From assembly GCA_014960805.1 (NCBI GenBank), contig CP063163.1, forward strand, positions 2,808,001 to 2,872,000: 64,000 nucleotides of DNA, in the 5' to 3' direction. Both the position numbers and the translations under genes were made by a program. Positions 25,950 to 35,383 of the stretch are shown here, piece by piece. The number at the start of each line of letters is the position of its first letter. Within the stretch, counting starts at the first letter, position 1. Below the pieces are notes generated by a model. It did not search any database. It was not told the DNA's origin and saw nothing but the letters and a program-made list of their open reading frames with translations. The stretch is from Cytobacillus suaedae (GTDB lineage Bacteria > Bacillota > Bacilli > Bacillales > Bacillaceae_L).

Positions 25950-26735
25950 TCACTCTAAATGAAGAGCACCGAAATGAAATTTAGCTGTCTTCCTTTTTAA
26001 CACAGAGAACCCAAACCTATCAAAACGCTCACTTTTCCAATGGTCTTTAAGAATAACCTTTTTAATCGCTACTCTTCTTGCTTCTTCAATAACTTCGTTA
26101 GTTATATTCTTATAAACAGCAATGTTTTTCAAAGCACTTATTCCGTTTGACTCGTCGATTGCCTCTTCAAACATCGGATCAAAATAAACGATGTCAAAGC
26201 TTTTTGAACTGCAGGATTTTAAGTAGTCCAGATGATCCTTATTAATAACATTTACTCTTTGCATCGCTTGGTTAAAATTCTCTATCCCACTATCCCATGT
26301 ATGTAATCCAGTCTTGACTAGGTAGGATAATAATTCATTCCCTTCGATACCAACTGCCTTTCCTTGATTCCCAACAATAAAGCTTGCTACTATACTATCT
26401 GAACCTAGCCCTAGTGTGCAGTCTAGAAAGCTCATACCCTCTTTTAAACCTGCTGCTTTAATTAAGGGATCATCTTCTCTATTCATTAGCCTTTTTATTC
26501 TAAACATCGCTGAGTTTGGATGAAAGAAAAAGGGCTCTTGTTTATTTAGTGTATGTAGCTCTAGCCTATTTTTCCCCACAACTAACACATCATGGTTGTA
26601 TTTTTGCTGAATTTCTTCGACAGAGGATTTTCTTCTTTCAATATACGTTGTAGATAGATCCTCAGCAATTTGTTTTGCGAGAGAGATCATCCTTTCGTCG
26701 GTTCTACCTGCTGTAGTAACAATCAACGTTCTCAC
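25950..26735 (-). CDS. ypiP: YpiP, class I SAM-dependent methyltransferase (RsmJ-like)
   Basis: A 261-residue protein. The SAM site is 'FLDCTLGLGSDSIVASF' and the catalytic-type motif is 'IVYFDPMFEEAI', close to the DPMF motif of the 16S rRNA m2G methyltransferase RsmJ. An N-terminal extension carries 'VVTTAGRTDERMI'. The gene lies between ypjP and brxA, as in B. subtilis. RNA modification is a family-based inference. Confidence 0.82.
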   Translation of the reverse strand: MRTLIVTTAGRTDERMISLAKQIAEDLSTTYIERRKSSVEEIQQKYNHDVLVVGKNRLELHTLNKQEPFFFHPNSAMFRIKRLMNREDDPLIKAAGLKEGMSFLDCTLGLGSDSIVASFIVGNQGKAVGIEGNELLSYLVKTGLHTWDSGIENFNQAMQRVNVINKDHLDYLKSCSSKSFDIVYFDPMFEEAIDESNGISALKNIAVYKNITNEVIEEARRVAIKKVILKDHWKSERFDRFGFSVLKRKTAKFHFGALHLE

Positions 26736-26763
26736 CTTACCACCAAATTTTTTATTTAAAAAA

Positions 26764-26784
26764 GGATGTCAATCAATGACATCC
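26764..26784 (-). terminator. Terminator of brxA
   Basis: Perfect stem GGATGTCA/TGACATCC with a T-run on the minus strand. Confidence 0.82.
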
Positions 26785-26801
26785 AATTGTTTCACCGTTT
26801 G

Positions 26802-27236
26802 TTAACAATGTTTTTCAAAGGCAGACATAATGTTTTCCATGATGCCTTCCATTGAGTTACCTTCGATTTCGTGCCTAGGAATAAAGTGTACTACCTCTTT
26901 CCCCTTAAGTACTGCCATTGAAGGTGAGGATGGTTCAATTCCTGTAAAATACTCACGCATTTGCGCTGTAGCTTCCTTGTCTTGACCTGCAAATACAGTT
27001 ACTAGATGATCTGGTTTTTTTTCACTTTGCATGACAGCTTGTGTAGCTGCAGGGCGTGCTAATCCTGCTGCACATCCACATACTGAATTGATGACTACAA
27101 ATGTAGTACCTTTAGCAGATGCAACAAACTCTTCTACTTCTTCGCTTGAAGTTAGTTCTTTGAATCCAGCGGTTACTAGTTCTTTTCTCATTGGTAGAAC
27201 CATTTGTCTCATATATTCTTCGTAAGCCATTGACAT
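26802..27236 (-). CDS. brxA: Bacilliredoxin BrxA (YphP)
   Basis: A 144-residue thioredoxin-fold protein with the CGC active site in 'VINSVCGCAAGLARPAA'. It removes bacillithiol from S-bacillithiolated proteins. 'YFTGIEPSSPSMAVLKGKEVVHFIPRHEIEG' is typical. The position beside ypiP and ypgR matches B. subtilis yphP. It implies that the host makes bacillithiol. Confidence 0.94.
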   Translation of the reverse strand: MSMAYEEYMRQMVLPMRKELVTAGFKELTSSEEVEEFVASAKGTTFVVINSVCGCAAGLARPAATQAVMQSEKKPDHLVTVFAGQDKEATAQMREYFTGIEPSSPSMAVLKGKEVVHFIPRHEIEGNSMEGIMENIMSAFEKHC

Positions 27237-27417
27237 GGTTTTATTCCCTCCATTGCATTCAATTCCAATTAGAGCATACTATAAGGTCTGTCGGAAAATC
27301 AAACATTGAGTATTGAAAAAAATATATAGTGTTATTCCCTAAATTTTAAAACAAAATAAGCTTCAGGTATTATAACAAACATTGAATTCACTTTGAATCT
27401 AGAACGTTCCTTTGCGC

Positions 27418-27604
27418 TGCAGGCACTTGCTTTCCGCGGGGAATTATAAAAAAGCCCAACTGCCGGCTTTTTCAAGGGCGAATTCCCATCGGGGAGGAAG
27501 TCGAGGGTTATTTTCACTAGCGTGAAAAAACTACCTCCTCGGCTTTGCCTGTGGGGTCTCGACCTTTCCTCTATCTCCCGCAGGAGTCAAGTGCCTTCCG
27601 CTCC
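27418..27604. repeat. GC-rich Bacillaceae intergenic repeat, copy 2
   Basis: Same orientation and block order as copy 1 (14501-14674): TTCCGCGGGGAATTATAAAA, GCCGGCTTTTTCAAGGGC, CATCGGGGAGGAAGTCGAGG, TACCTCCTCGG, CGCAGGAGTCAAGTGC. It fills about a third of the 532-base gap between brxA and the deacetylase. The remaining AT-rich DNA shows no further gene that I can support. Confidence 0.88.
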
Positions 27605-27768
27605 AATCCACTCTAGTAAATATTTTATTAGCAACTTCTCTTTTAGAGGAATGCCTCAATATTTCACCCTCATAATTACCTGAAATTCGTCTTACTTTAT
27701 ACCTAATTTTTGAATATATCTATTAAAATAGTGAGAAATATACTATATTAATAGAAGAAATAGTAAGA

Positions 27769-28656
27769 ATGATGATGACGGAAAGGGTGAAATCCTTACA
27801 TACTCCTATGAAAATACGTTACTTTCACCTATATACAACTATAACTCTTTTAACTTTTTTGCTTTTTTTCATAACAAATGTCCTATACGTTGGTATAAGC
27901 TCTAAACAAAAACAAGACTTATTTTTAGTAAGTGCTTTAGAAAAGCGTTCCATATCTAGTGATGATGTCGTTAAGAGTCCGCTTTATGTGTTAGAAACAA
28001 AAGAGCTTGGGGCTCAATCTGCTGCTTTTTTTGCCCAGGATAAGAAAACGGTTTATCTCACATTCGATGATGGTCCTACTAAATATACAGAAGAAATTCT
28101 AGATATATTGCTTGAGAAAAATATCCGAGCTACTTTTTTTCTCCTAAAAAATAATATCGATAAATATCCTGCAATAGTAACGAGGATTCAAAAAGAAGGA
28201 CATGCTATAGGTTGTCACGGGGTTACACATGATCTTAGCCAGTTCTACGCTACTCCTGAGTCACCAATAGATGAAATGAATCAATGCTTTGAAAGTATTT
28301 CTAGCATCATTGATCATCCCTCAAATCTTATTCGAGTGCCTTTCGGAAGTTATCCTTATATGAAACAAGAACATCGTGATTTGCTAAGTTTGAATGGTTA
28401 CTTAATGTGGGACTGGAATGTGGATAGTGAGGATTGGTCCAATTCAAATGGGTCTTACGTTAAAACGAATGTACTGGAACAGGTTTCTTCATTAACTATA
28501 AAGAACATTACACCTGTAGTACTCCTACATGATAAAAAAGTGACAAGCGAAATTCTATCCAGTATGATAGACGAATTAAATAAGCAAGATTATACCTTTT
28601 CAAAAATTACAGAGGACTTAAAACCTTTGCAATTTAAAAATAAGGCCTCCCAATAA
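27769..28656 (+). CDS. Membrane-anchored polysaccharide deacetylase
   Basis: A 295-residue protein with an N-terminal membrane anchor (about residues 23-44) and a NodB domain: MT1 TFDDGPTKYT (catalytic Asp-Asp), MT2 HGVTHD (metal His), MT3 RVPFGSYPY, and C-terminal VVLLHD. It likely removes acetyl groups from peptidoglycan or another envelope glycan outside the cell. The start is uncertain: three ATG in a row at 27769 lack a clear ribosome site, and an internal ATG at about 27808 is possible. Confidence 0.88.
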   Translation: MMMTERVKSLHTPMKIRYFHLYTTITLLTFLLFFITNVLYVGISSKQKQDLFLVSALEKRSISSDDVVKSPLYVLETKELGAQSAAFFAQDKKTVYLTFDDGPTKYTEEILDILLEKNIRATFFLLKNNIDKYPAIVTRIQKEGHAIGCHGVTHDLSQFYATPESPIDEMNQCFESISSIIDHPSNLIRVPFGSYPYMKQEHRDLLSLNGYLMWDWNVDSEDWSNSNGSYVKTNVLEQVSSLTIKNITPVVLLHDKKVTSEILSSMIDELNKQDYTFSKITEDLKPLQFKNKASQ

Positions 28657-28689
28657 GAGTTTGGTAGGCCTTTTATCATTTATTGTCAT

Positions 28690-29814
28690 TTACTCTTTTC
28701 GACTTTCTGTCATCTGTTTCCACACAGATCCTTTTGCTTCTTCACCACCCGCAATACGTTCAATGGCAAGATTTATTTGCATACTTACTTCAAACTCTGG
28801 GTCTTCTTTCGCTTCTTTTAAAGCTGGTAATGCTGATTCATTACCTACTTCATATAGAAACATAGCTGCTCTCCATCTAACTAATTTATTTGGATCCTTA
28901 AGTGCTTCAATCATTGGCTCTATTGATGCTGGATTTCCTATATCTGATAAACAATCACCAGCTGTTCTTCTAACAGTAACTGACTTGTCCTTTAACGCTT
29001 TATACAGAAATGGAAGTACAGACTCGTCCTCAATCATCCCTAGATAGACGGTGGCTAATCTTCTAATGGATGCTTTCTCATCTTTCAAGGCTTTCTCTAA
29101 TACAGGAAGGTCTTCCTCTGATGGATCCATTTGCTCCAAAGCAGCATAACGCTTTGTCCATTCTGGATCATCAAGCATATCAAGAGTTACCTTATAAGCA
29201 CTACGTTTCTTTGATAGTACCCCTTTATCCTGACTAGCTGAAGCTTTTACCAACCTTGACAGTCGTTCATCGGTATAGGCTGCAGACAACTCTTCAATGA
29301 CTTCATTCCCGATTTCATCCAATGAGCCATAACGTACTCCTTGTTCCTTCCATGATCGGTCCTTAACTACATTCTCATTCTCATTCTGAATTTCAAGTAT
29401 TGCATTAACAAAGCGGTCCGGTAAACCGAATCTAGCTTCTTGGATACCATCATTTAATTTTACTTGCATTGGTATCCCTTGCATCATCTGCACGAAAACC
29501 TTGACCTCGCCAAAACCTTCATTATTCTCATTTTCTTTGTTATTTACATCTTTAACATCCTCTCCAAAGGTCTTACGCACTTCAGTAAGAATGTCCTTCC
29601 AATCAAATTTTGCATTTCGCTCAAGTGCTAAAAAATCAGCCACATGATAAACACCTTTTACTCCATCAATGTCCATTATTTCTTGGATTAGTTTAGGTGC
29701 ATCCTGAACATTTTCTTTTTTATAGTTATTGCTTTTACCTGCAGGTAACTCTTGATCTAAGATAACTTTCATCGTATTAGGACTCGGAGTGGGTTCAATC
29801 GATTTTATTTTCAT
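28690..29814 (-). CDS. ypgR: CvfC/YpgR family protein (NifU-N head, HEAT repeats)
   Basis: A 374-residue cytosolic protein. The N-terminal ~90 residues resemble an Nfu/NifU N-terminal domain ('EPTPSPNTMKVILDQELP'). Residues about 215-360 form four or five HEAT repeats ('VLEKALKDEKASIRRLATVYLG'). This is the conserved virulence factor C family, YpgR in B. subtilis, placed near brxA there too. It may be an adaptor or a thiol/Fe-S-linked factor; the function is not established. Confidence 0.87.
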   Translation of the reverse strand: MKIKSIEPTPSPNTMKVILDQELPAGKSNNYKKENVQDAPKLIQEIMDIDGVKGVYHVADFLALERNAKFDWKDILTEVRKTFGEDVKDVNNKENENNEGFGEVKVFVQMMQGIPMQVKLNDGIQEARFGLPDRFVNAILEIQNENENVVKDRSWKEQGVRYGSLDEIGNEVIEELSAAYTDERLSRLVKASASQDKGVLSKKRSAYKVTLDMLDDPEWTKRYAALEQMDPSEEDLPVLEKALKDEKASIRRLATVYLGMIEDESVLPFLYKALKDKSVTVRRTAGDCLSDIGNPASIEPMIEALKDPNKLVRWRAAMFLYEVGNESALPALKEAKEDPEFEVSMQINLAIERIAGGEEAKGSVWKQMTESRKE

Positions 29815-30077
29815 ACTAATTTACCCCCTTAGTTTGCTCTACACTGTGTATTGGTTTATTTTATCATAGTGAATTTCTAGTTACCATTTTCACGTCTTAT
29901 ATGAGTTTCTCTCTTATTTTGTAAGGTTTGGACAGGTAATATCGACAAGCCCCTATTAGGAACCTGTCTTAAAATAGCGTAATTCGTACTATTTTTAGAC
30001 AATTTTGTCATATATCACATTTATAAACAATAAGAATTTAAAGACTATCATCAACCATACTTCAAGGAGGATACATC

Positions 30078-31067
30078 ATGATAAAAAGTAAGCCAACTCG
30101 TGATGCAATTGTAGTAACATCGGTTGCTGCTGGGTTCTTTCTAGCGACTCCACTTGTATCAGAGGCTTCGGAGATGGAACTATTTCCATCAAAATATTCT
30201 TCTCCTGAACCTATTCAAAACCAAACACTGAGATATGGACATACAGGATACTCAGTTCGAGTTTTACAAACAGAACTTAGTAAACTAAGTCATTATTTTG
30301 GAACGATAGATGGTGTGTATGGCCCCAAAACTCAAGAGGCAGTTAGAAGTTTTCAAAGGAGTACAAGTTTAAAAGTCGATGGCGTTGCAGGACCCAATAC
30401 ACTATCGAAGCTTTCAAATACAACAAAACAGCTAACACCTAAAACCTTAACAATGGGTGATAGAGGACCAGAAGTTGAAGCTTTACAATTAAAACTAAGT
30501 AAACTTAGTTACTATAATGGAAAAGTAGACGGTATCTTTGGAAAAATCACGAAAGGCGCAGTTGAAGCCTACCAAAAGCGAAATAAACTCGAAACTAACG
30601 GAGTGGCAAATGGTCAAACTCTGCAGCATCTAGTTCAAAATAAAAATGTTAAAGGCCTAACGATCACAACAACAAAAGTAAAACACAATCGTAATTTTTC
30701 CATTGATACCGGAGTGATCACTTTAGCAAAGAACTTTATCGGTACACCCTATCGCTGGGGTGGGACAAAACCAGGCGGGTTTGATTGTAGTGGCTTTCTA
30801 AAATATGTATTCGGATTAAAAGGGGTTAATATCCCACGCACTGTGAGTGAAATATGGAATTATGGTAAAAGTGTTGATAAATTAAGTGTGGGTGATCTTG
30901 TATTTTATCAAACCTATAAAAGAGGCCCTTCCCATGCAGGGATTTATTTAGGAAACGGAAAATTTATACACACAAGTTCCTCTAGAGGAGTTACGATTAG
31001 CAATATGAGTAATTCCTACTGGAAAGCACGTTACTTAGGAGCCAAACGTATCGTTCAACATAAATAA
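30078..31067 (+). CDS. Secreted NlpC/P60 endopeptidase with two peptidoglycan-binding domains
   Basis: A 329-residue protein: signal peptide (residues about 10-30), two PG_binding_1 domains ('RYGHTGYSVRVLQTELSKL' and 'GDRGPEVEALQLKLSKLSY') and a C40 peptidase domain. The catalytic Cys is in GGFDCSGFLKY (about residue 237), the His in SHAGIYLGNG (about 284), with a polar third residue downstream. It should hydrolyse D-Glu-DAP links in wall stem peptides, in growth or germination. Single gene with a strong terminator. Confidence 0.93.
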   Translation: MIKSKPTRDAIVVTSVAAGFFLATPLVSEASEMELFPSKYSSPEPIQNQTLRYGHTGYSVRVLQTELSKLSHYFGTIDGVYGPKTQEAVRSFQRSTSLKVDGVAGPNTLSKLSNTTKQLTPKTLTMGDRGPEVEALQLKLSKLSYYNGKVDGIFGKITKGAVEAYQKRNKLETNGVANGQTLQHLVQNKNVKGLTITTTKVKHNRNFSIDTGVITLAKNFIGTPYRWGGTKPGGFDCSGFLKYVFGLKGVNIPRTVSEIWNYGKSVDKLSVGDLVFYQTYKRGPSHAGIYLGNGKFIHTSSSRGVTISNMSNSYWKARYLGAKRIVQHK

Positions 31068-31110
31068 AAAACAAGCAGTGATGCATTAACATCACTGCTT
31101 GTTTTTTATT
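31063..31110. terminator. Bidirectional terminator
   Basis: Twenty-one-base nearly uninterrupted stem around AACAAGCAGTGATG/CATCACTGCTTGTT, shared by the endopeptidase (plus) and yfmR (minus). It contains the yfmR stop codon. Confidence 0.95.
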
Positions 31111-32989
31111 GTCCATCAACAATTTCAGAGAGTTCCGACCAGCGTTCAATTAATCGTTCTAGTTCTTCTGTCTTTTGCTTTTGCTCAGTCATTAGTGTAT
31201 GGATTTTTCCATAATCACTACCTGCTTGGGCAATATTCGTTTCAAGTTGCTCACATTTTTCTTCTAATTTAGAAATTTCATCTTCAATTTCTGCCCATTC
31301 CTTTTGCTCCATGTACGTTAACTTTCTTTTCTTTGGACTGCTATTTACAGGCTCCTCTTTATCAACATTCGTAATTTTAGGAGAAGTTTCTTTTACAGTT
31401 TGACTCTCCTGCTCAAGGTAGTCAGTATAACTGCCATAGTATTGGCTAGCCAGCCCACTCCCTTTTAAAACAATCAGCTGCTCAGTAATTTTATCTAAGA
31501 AATATCGATCATGCGAAACAGTGAGCACAACACCCGGAAAGTCCTCTATATAATCTTCAAGTACTGTTAGTGTTTGTGTATCCAAGTCATTTGTAGGCTC
31601 ATCTAGTAATAAAACATTAGGCTCAGACATGAGTACTTTTAATAAATATAGTCTGCGTTTTTCCCCGCCAGATAGCTTTCGAATTGGGGTACCATGTGTA
31701 TGTCCTGGGAATAAAAATCTTTCAAGCATTTGAGAAGCTGAAATCATTTTCCCATCAAGTGTCTTTATCACTTCAGCCGTTTCTTTGATATATTCAATCA
31801 TTCGGAGACTATCATTCATATCTTCATTTTCCTGAGTATAATACCCGATTTTGACAGTGGATCCGACTTCAACTTCGCCAGAATCAACTTCTAATCTACC
31901 TGCGAGCATATTTAGAAGAGTCGATTTCCCTGTACCATTGTTCCCAACAATCCCAATGCGGTCTCCTGGTTTTATCAGAAAACTAAAGTCTTTTAGTAGG
32001 TAGTGCCCTCCAAAGCTCTTGGATACACCTTTTAGTTCAAGAACCTTTTTACCTAGCCTACTTCCTCCGATAGAAATATCTACTTTCTCCTTATCAACAG
32101 GGCCATTTACTTTTTCTAGGTCTTCAAAACGTTGTATTCTTGCTTTTTGTTTTGTAGTACGAGCCTTTGCACCTCTACGAATCCAAGCTAATTCTCTTCG
32201 ATAAAGGTTTTGTCTTTTCGATTCACTCGCAAGTTCCTGCTCTTCTCGTATTGCTTTTGCTTCTAAAAAAGCTCCATAATTTCCTGTATAACTATATAAA
32301 GATCCCTCATCCAACTCTAATATACGATTTGTCACCCGGTCTAAGAAGTAACGGTCATGAGTAACTAAGAGTAATGCACCATTGTACCTGGATAAATACT
32401 CTTCTAACCACTTAATTGTTTCATAATCTAAATGGTTGGTTGGCTCGTCCAAGATTAATAAATCGGGTGTTTCAATTAAACATTGGGCTAAGGCTACCCG
32501 TTTCTTTTGACCACCAGACAGCTCTCCAACAAACCTATCAAAATCATGGACTCCCAATTTCGTAAGGACCGCTTTAGCATTGGAGTTAGCTTCCCAGGCA
32601 TTGCTGGCATCCATTCTTTGCTGAACTTGATAAAGATTTTCTTGCACCTTGGGATTTGATGAATCCTTTTCTAATTGTAGTAGTACCTCTTCATATTCTT
32701 TAAGAAGACGAATCAATGGAGTATCTCCATGAAACACTTGCTCTAAAACTGTCTTTTGCTCGACGAAATCTGGTTGCTGAGGTAAGTAACTAATTGTAAA
32801 TCCTTTAGAACTAGAAATACTTCCCGCATCGGCTTCTTCAATACCTGCAATGATTTTTAAAAAGGTTGACTTTCCAGTACCATTTACACCGATTACTCCA
32901 ATTCGTTCATTATCCGTAATACTGCAGGATAACCCTTCAAATAACTGCTTTTCAGCATAGCTCTTTGAAAGATTCTCAATTGTTATCAT
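31106..32989 (-). CDS. yfmR: ABC-F ATPase YfmR (Uup-type ribosome factor)
   Basis: A protein of about 627 residues with two ABC domains (GVNGTGKST ... LSGGQKKR ... LILDEPTNHLD and GNNGTGKST ... LSGGEKRR ... LLLDEPTNDLD). They are joined by a linker ('IRRGAKARTTKQKARI'), and the C-terminus is a coiled coil (about residues 555-625). There are no membrane segments. ABC-F proteins of this type relieve stalled ribosomes at difficult peptides. The ATG at 32989 has GGAAAG eight bases upstream; an ATG at 32995 overlapping the ypgQ TGA is also possible. It is coupled to ypgQ. Confidence 0.92.
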   Translation of the reverse strand: MITIENLSKSYAEKQLFEGLSCSITDNERIGVIGVNGTGKSTFLKIIAGIEEADAGSISSSKGFTISYLPQQPDFVEQKTVLEQVFHGDTPLIRLLKEYEEVLLQLEKDSSNPKVQENLYQVQQRMDASNAWEANSNAKAVLTKLGVHDFDRFVGELSGGQKKRVALAQCLIETPDLLILDEPTNHLDYETIKWLEEYLSRYNGALLLVTHDRYFLDRVTNRILELDEGSLYSYTGNYGAFLEAKAIREEQELASESKRQNLYRRELAWIRRGAKARTTKQKARIQRFEDLEKVNGPVDKEKVDISIGGSRLGKKVLELKGVSKSFGGHYLLKDFSFLIKPGDRIGIVGNNGTGKSTLLNMLAGRLEVDSGEVEVGSTVKIGYYTQENEDMNDSLRMIEYIKETAEVIKTLDGKMISASQMLERFLFPGHTHGTPIRKLSGGEKRRLYLLKVLMSEPNVLLLDEPTNDLDTQTLTVLEDYIEDFPGVVLTVSHDRYFLDKITEQLIVLKGSGLASQYYGSYTDYLEQESQTVKETSPKITNVDKEEPVNSSPKKRKLTYMEQKEWAEIEDEISKLEEKCEQLETNIAQAGSDYGKIHTLMTEQKQKTEELERLIERWSELSEIVDGQ

Positions 32990-32991
32990 TT

Positions 32992-33642
32992 TCATTTCTT
33001 TCCATTCCATTCTTTGTAAAATTGATCTAAATACATTTCCATAAATTGATGCCTTGCTTCAGCCATTTGTTTAGCTGATTCTGTATTCATTAGCTTTGAT
33101 AACTTTAGTAATTTTTCGTAAAAATGGTTGATAGCCGTACTCTTCCCATTTCTATACTCTTCCTTTGTCATACTTTCACGTACTTCAATAGTAGGGTCAT
33201 AGATTAAGCTTCCGCTCGACCCAGCGTAAGCAAAAGTTCTTGCAATTCCTATTGCCCCTAATGCATCTAGCCTATCGGAATCCTGAACAATCTTCCCTTC
33301 AATGGTTTGAAGTGGTGCATTGTTCCCTCCCTTAAAGGACATGTTTTTAATAATTTTAATAATATGATTAACATCTTCGATCGAAACAGTTAAACTGGTA
33401 AGCCAATTCTCAATTTGCTTAATTCCTTCTTCTTCATCCTTTATAAGCTTATCATCCGCTATATCATGTAATAAAGCAGCAAGCTCTACAACAAATTGAT
33501 TTGCCTCTTCTTTAACAGCAAGTTCAATTGCTGTGTTTCTTACGCGAAGAATGTGCCACCAATCATGGCCACTATGATCATCCTCTAATATCTGCCTAAC
33601 ATAATTCTCAGTTCGTAGTATAATCTCTTTAGTTTCCATCAT
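32992..33642 (-). CDS. ypgQ: YpgQ, HD-domain nucleotide pyrophosphohydrolase
   Basis: A 216-residue HD superfamily protein. Metal ligands are H (SGHDWWHILRV), HD (LLHDIADDK) and D (QDSDRLDALGAIGI). YpgQ-type enzymes hydrolyse (d)NTPs. It is upstream of and overlapping yfmR. In B. subtilis ypgQ sits next to ypgR; here the endopeptidase and yfmR are interposed. Confidence 0.9.
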   Translation of the reverse strand: MMETKEIILRTENYVRQILEDDHSGHDWWHILRVRNTAIELAVKEEANQFVVELAALLHDIADDKLIKDEEEGIKQIENWLTSLTVSIEDVNHIIKIIKNMSFKGGNNAPLQTIEGKIVQDSDRLDALGAIGIARTFAYAGSSGSLIYDPTIEVRESMTKEEYRNGKSTAINHFYEKLLKLSKLMNTESAKQMAEARHQFMEMYLDQFYKEWNGKK

Positions 33643-33777
33643 CTATTTGACCTCTCTTTGGTTGTTACTCTATTTTAACATGGAATATAGGCGAATGTGG
33701 ATTTCTTACTTCACCCATTGCCAAAAACATGGGTGAACATATGATGAAATAATCGCAATTAGTTATGAAAAGGAAAA

Positions 33778-33797
33778 AGCTAGGTCGAAACCTAGCA
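33778..33797 (+). other. Small hairpin before a hypothetical gene
   Basis: GCTAGG/CCTAGC arms around TCGAAA, about 15 bases upstream of the start codon of the next gene. It could be a leader hairpin or the end of an upstream transcript; there is no T-run. Confidence 0.35.
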
Positions 33798-33813
33798 TAC
33801 TAGAGGTGAAACT

Positions 33814-34065
33814 ATGTTAAATCATCATAATTTATTCAAGTGGCGTGAAATCGGAACTGCCTGGCATGGTAGGCACGTTATACTCATTAGATGTAACGCC
33901 TATACAAACCAGTTTTTACAGCTCGATAAAAGTCTCCATGCTCCTACCGAACCAACACATTCTAACTGTGCTGAAACATTGGCTCAATATCTTAGTATTG
34001 GCTATGAATTAATTGGGATATCCCAACTTTCACAAAGTGAAGTGTTATATGTACTCAGGAAATAA
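33814..34065 (+). CDS. Hypothetical 83-residue protein
   Basis: The ATG at 33814 has TAGAGGTGAAACT upstream. The protein is soluble, His-rich at the start (MLNHHNLFKWREIGTAWHGRHVI) and has two Cys residues. The alternation of strands (VILIRCNA, YELIGISQ, EVLYVLRK) suggests a small alpha/beta domain. No family recognised. Confidence 0.6.
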   Translation: MLNHHNLFKWREIGTAWHGRHVILIRCNAYTNQFLQLDKSLHAPTEPTHSNCAETLAQYLSIGYELIGISQLSQSEVLYVLRK

Positions 34066-34070
34066 TACTG

Positions 34071-34373
34071 TTAATCAAATCGTTTAGATTCAATATGATC
34101 AATGATTTCCTCTAACTCTGTGACAAAGTTTAAATGGAGTGGCCCGGGTAATTGATCCATCATCTCTTTAATTTCTGGAATTTCTTCTGCTTGTTCTACT
34201 GTTTTTGGCCGTGGTTCTAATGAATTTATCCATTCTTTGAGTTTATCTATATATAAATAGAAGTTTCTCTCAAACCTTTCTGCCCAATCTGCACCTTCAT
34301 CTCCAGCTGTTTTACCCATCATCTCCCAATCCTTCAGCATTGTTTGATATAGAGCCTGAACTTCCTGAAACAC
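34071..34373 (-). CDS. Hypothetical protein downstream of DegV copy 2
   Basis: A protein of about 100 residues, mostly helical and acidic ('MLKDWEMMGKTAGDEGADWAERF'). GTG at 34373 with AAAGGGTGG upstream avoids the long overlap with degV that a start at 34454 would need. It begins 28 bases after the degV stop, so the two are probably co-transcribed. No family recognised. Confidence 0.65.
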   Translation of the reverse strand: MFQEVQALYQTMLKDWEMMGKTAGDEGADWAERFERNFYLYIDKLKEWINSLEPRPKTVEQAEEIPEIKEMMDQLPGPLHLNFVTELEEIIDHIESKRFD

Positions 34374-34401
34374 ATAACCACCCTTTCTTATAAAATATTG
34401 T

Positions 34402-35244
34402 TTACTTATAAAACCAACTAATACCGAGCGTATCTTCTCCAGCGTGCACACCAATTGCAGTACCTAGTGGGTAAATTCGAATCTTTAATTTGCTGGAAAA
34501 TTGTTTAATCTCTTCTTTCAAACCTTTTGCCTTTTCATCGTTTAATCCAAATAGAATATAGATTTCATCGATGTCCTTATTATTTAATGAATTTTTAAGA
34601 AGCTGTATTATCCGAGCAGTAGCTTTTTTTTCTGACCTTACCTTCTCCACCACAGATAGCGCACCATCAGTAATTGATATAATAGGTTTTATACTTAGCA
34701 TACTTCCTAGAAAAAATTGAGCGCTATTCATTCTGCCGCTTCGATGTAATTGTTCTAAACTACCAATTAATACATAGGTCTCGTTTCTATCTGCCATTGC
34801 TGTAAGGAAACTTGTAACCTCATTAATATCCTTGCCGCCTTCTATTAGTCGAATACCTTCTCTAATTAAAACACCCATCGGGTAAGTTAAAATCTTAGAG
34901 TCAATAACGGTGACTGGAATATCCACAAGGTTAGCAGCCTGCTGAGCGGACGATAGCGTCCCACTAAGTTTACCAGATAAATGGATTGAGAAAATATGAT
35001 CAAAGTCTTTATGCAAACGATTATATAGCTGGACGAACTTTCCAACTGGCGGTTGAGATGTTTTAGGAACTGATTGAGAGGTTCTTAGCTTATTGTAAAA
35101 TTGCTCAGGTGTAATAGTTACACCATCTAAATATTCCTCTTCCTCAAAAAAGATTGTGATTGGTTCAACAAACACATCAGGTCGGTTTTGGATAGCCTCG
35201 TCTAGCCACACAGAACTATCTGTTACCCATGCTACACGTTTCAT
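34402..35244 (-). CDS. DegV family fatty-acid-binding protein (copy 2)
   Basis: A 280-residue paralog of 17536-18378 with the same blocks: 'VTDSSVWLDEAIQ', 'PKTSQPPVGKFVQLYNRL', 'IHLSGKLSGTLSSAQ', 'IKPIISITDGALSVVEKVRSE' and 'GVHAGEDTLGISWF'. The two copies differ enough to be old paralogs with different fatty-acid preferences (inference). It heads a two-gene unit with the small helical protein. Confidence 0.92.
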   Translation of the reverse strand: MKRVAWVTDSSVWLDEAIQNRPDVFVEPITIFFEEEEYLDGVTITPEQFYNKLRTSQSVPKTSQPPVGKFVQLYNRLHKDFDHIFSIHLSGKLSGTLSSAQQAANLVDIPVTVIDSKILTYPMGVLIREGIRLIEGGKDINEVTSFLTAMADRNETYVLIGSLEQLHRSGRMNSAQFFLGSMLSIKPIISITDGALSVVEKVRSEKKATARIIQLLKNSLNNKDIDEIYILFGLNDEKAKGLKEEIKQFSSKLKIRIYPLGTAIGVHAGEDTLGISWFYK

Positions 35245-35347
35245 AATCCCCCTCCTAATTACTAGTACTCTACTTTAATAATACTATTAATTGTATGAAA
35301 ACTATGACAATTATCCGAACCTTTCTAAAAACAACATTCAACAGTTA

Positions 35348-35378
35348 AAAACACGGCAGGGAATCCCCACCGTGTTTT
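35348..35378 (-). terminator. Terminator of the gene at 35384-35914
   Basis: Stem AAAACACGG/CCGTGTTTT with an additional inner GGGA/TCCC pair. It has A/T-rich flanks on both sides. Confidence 0.78.
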
Positions 35379-35383
35379 AAACG

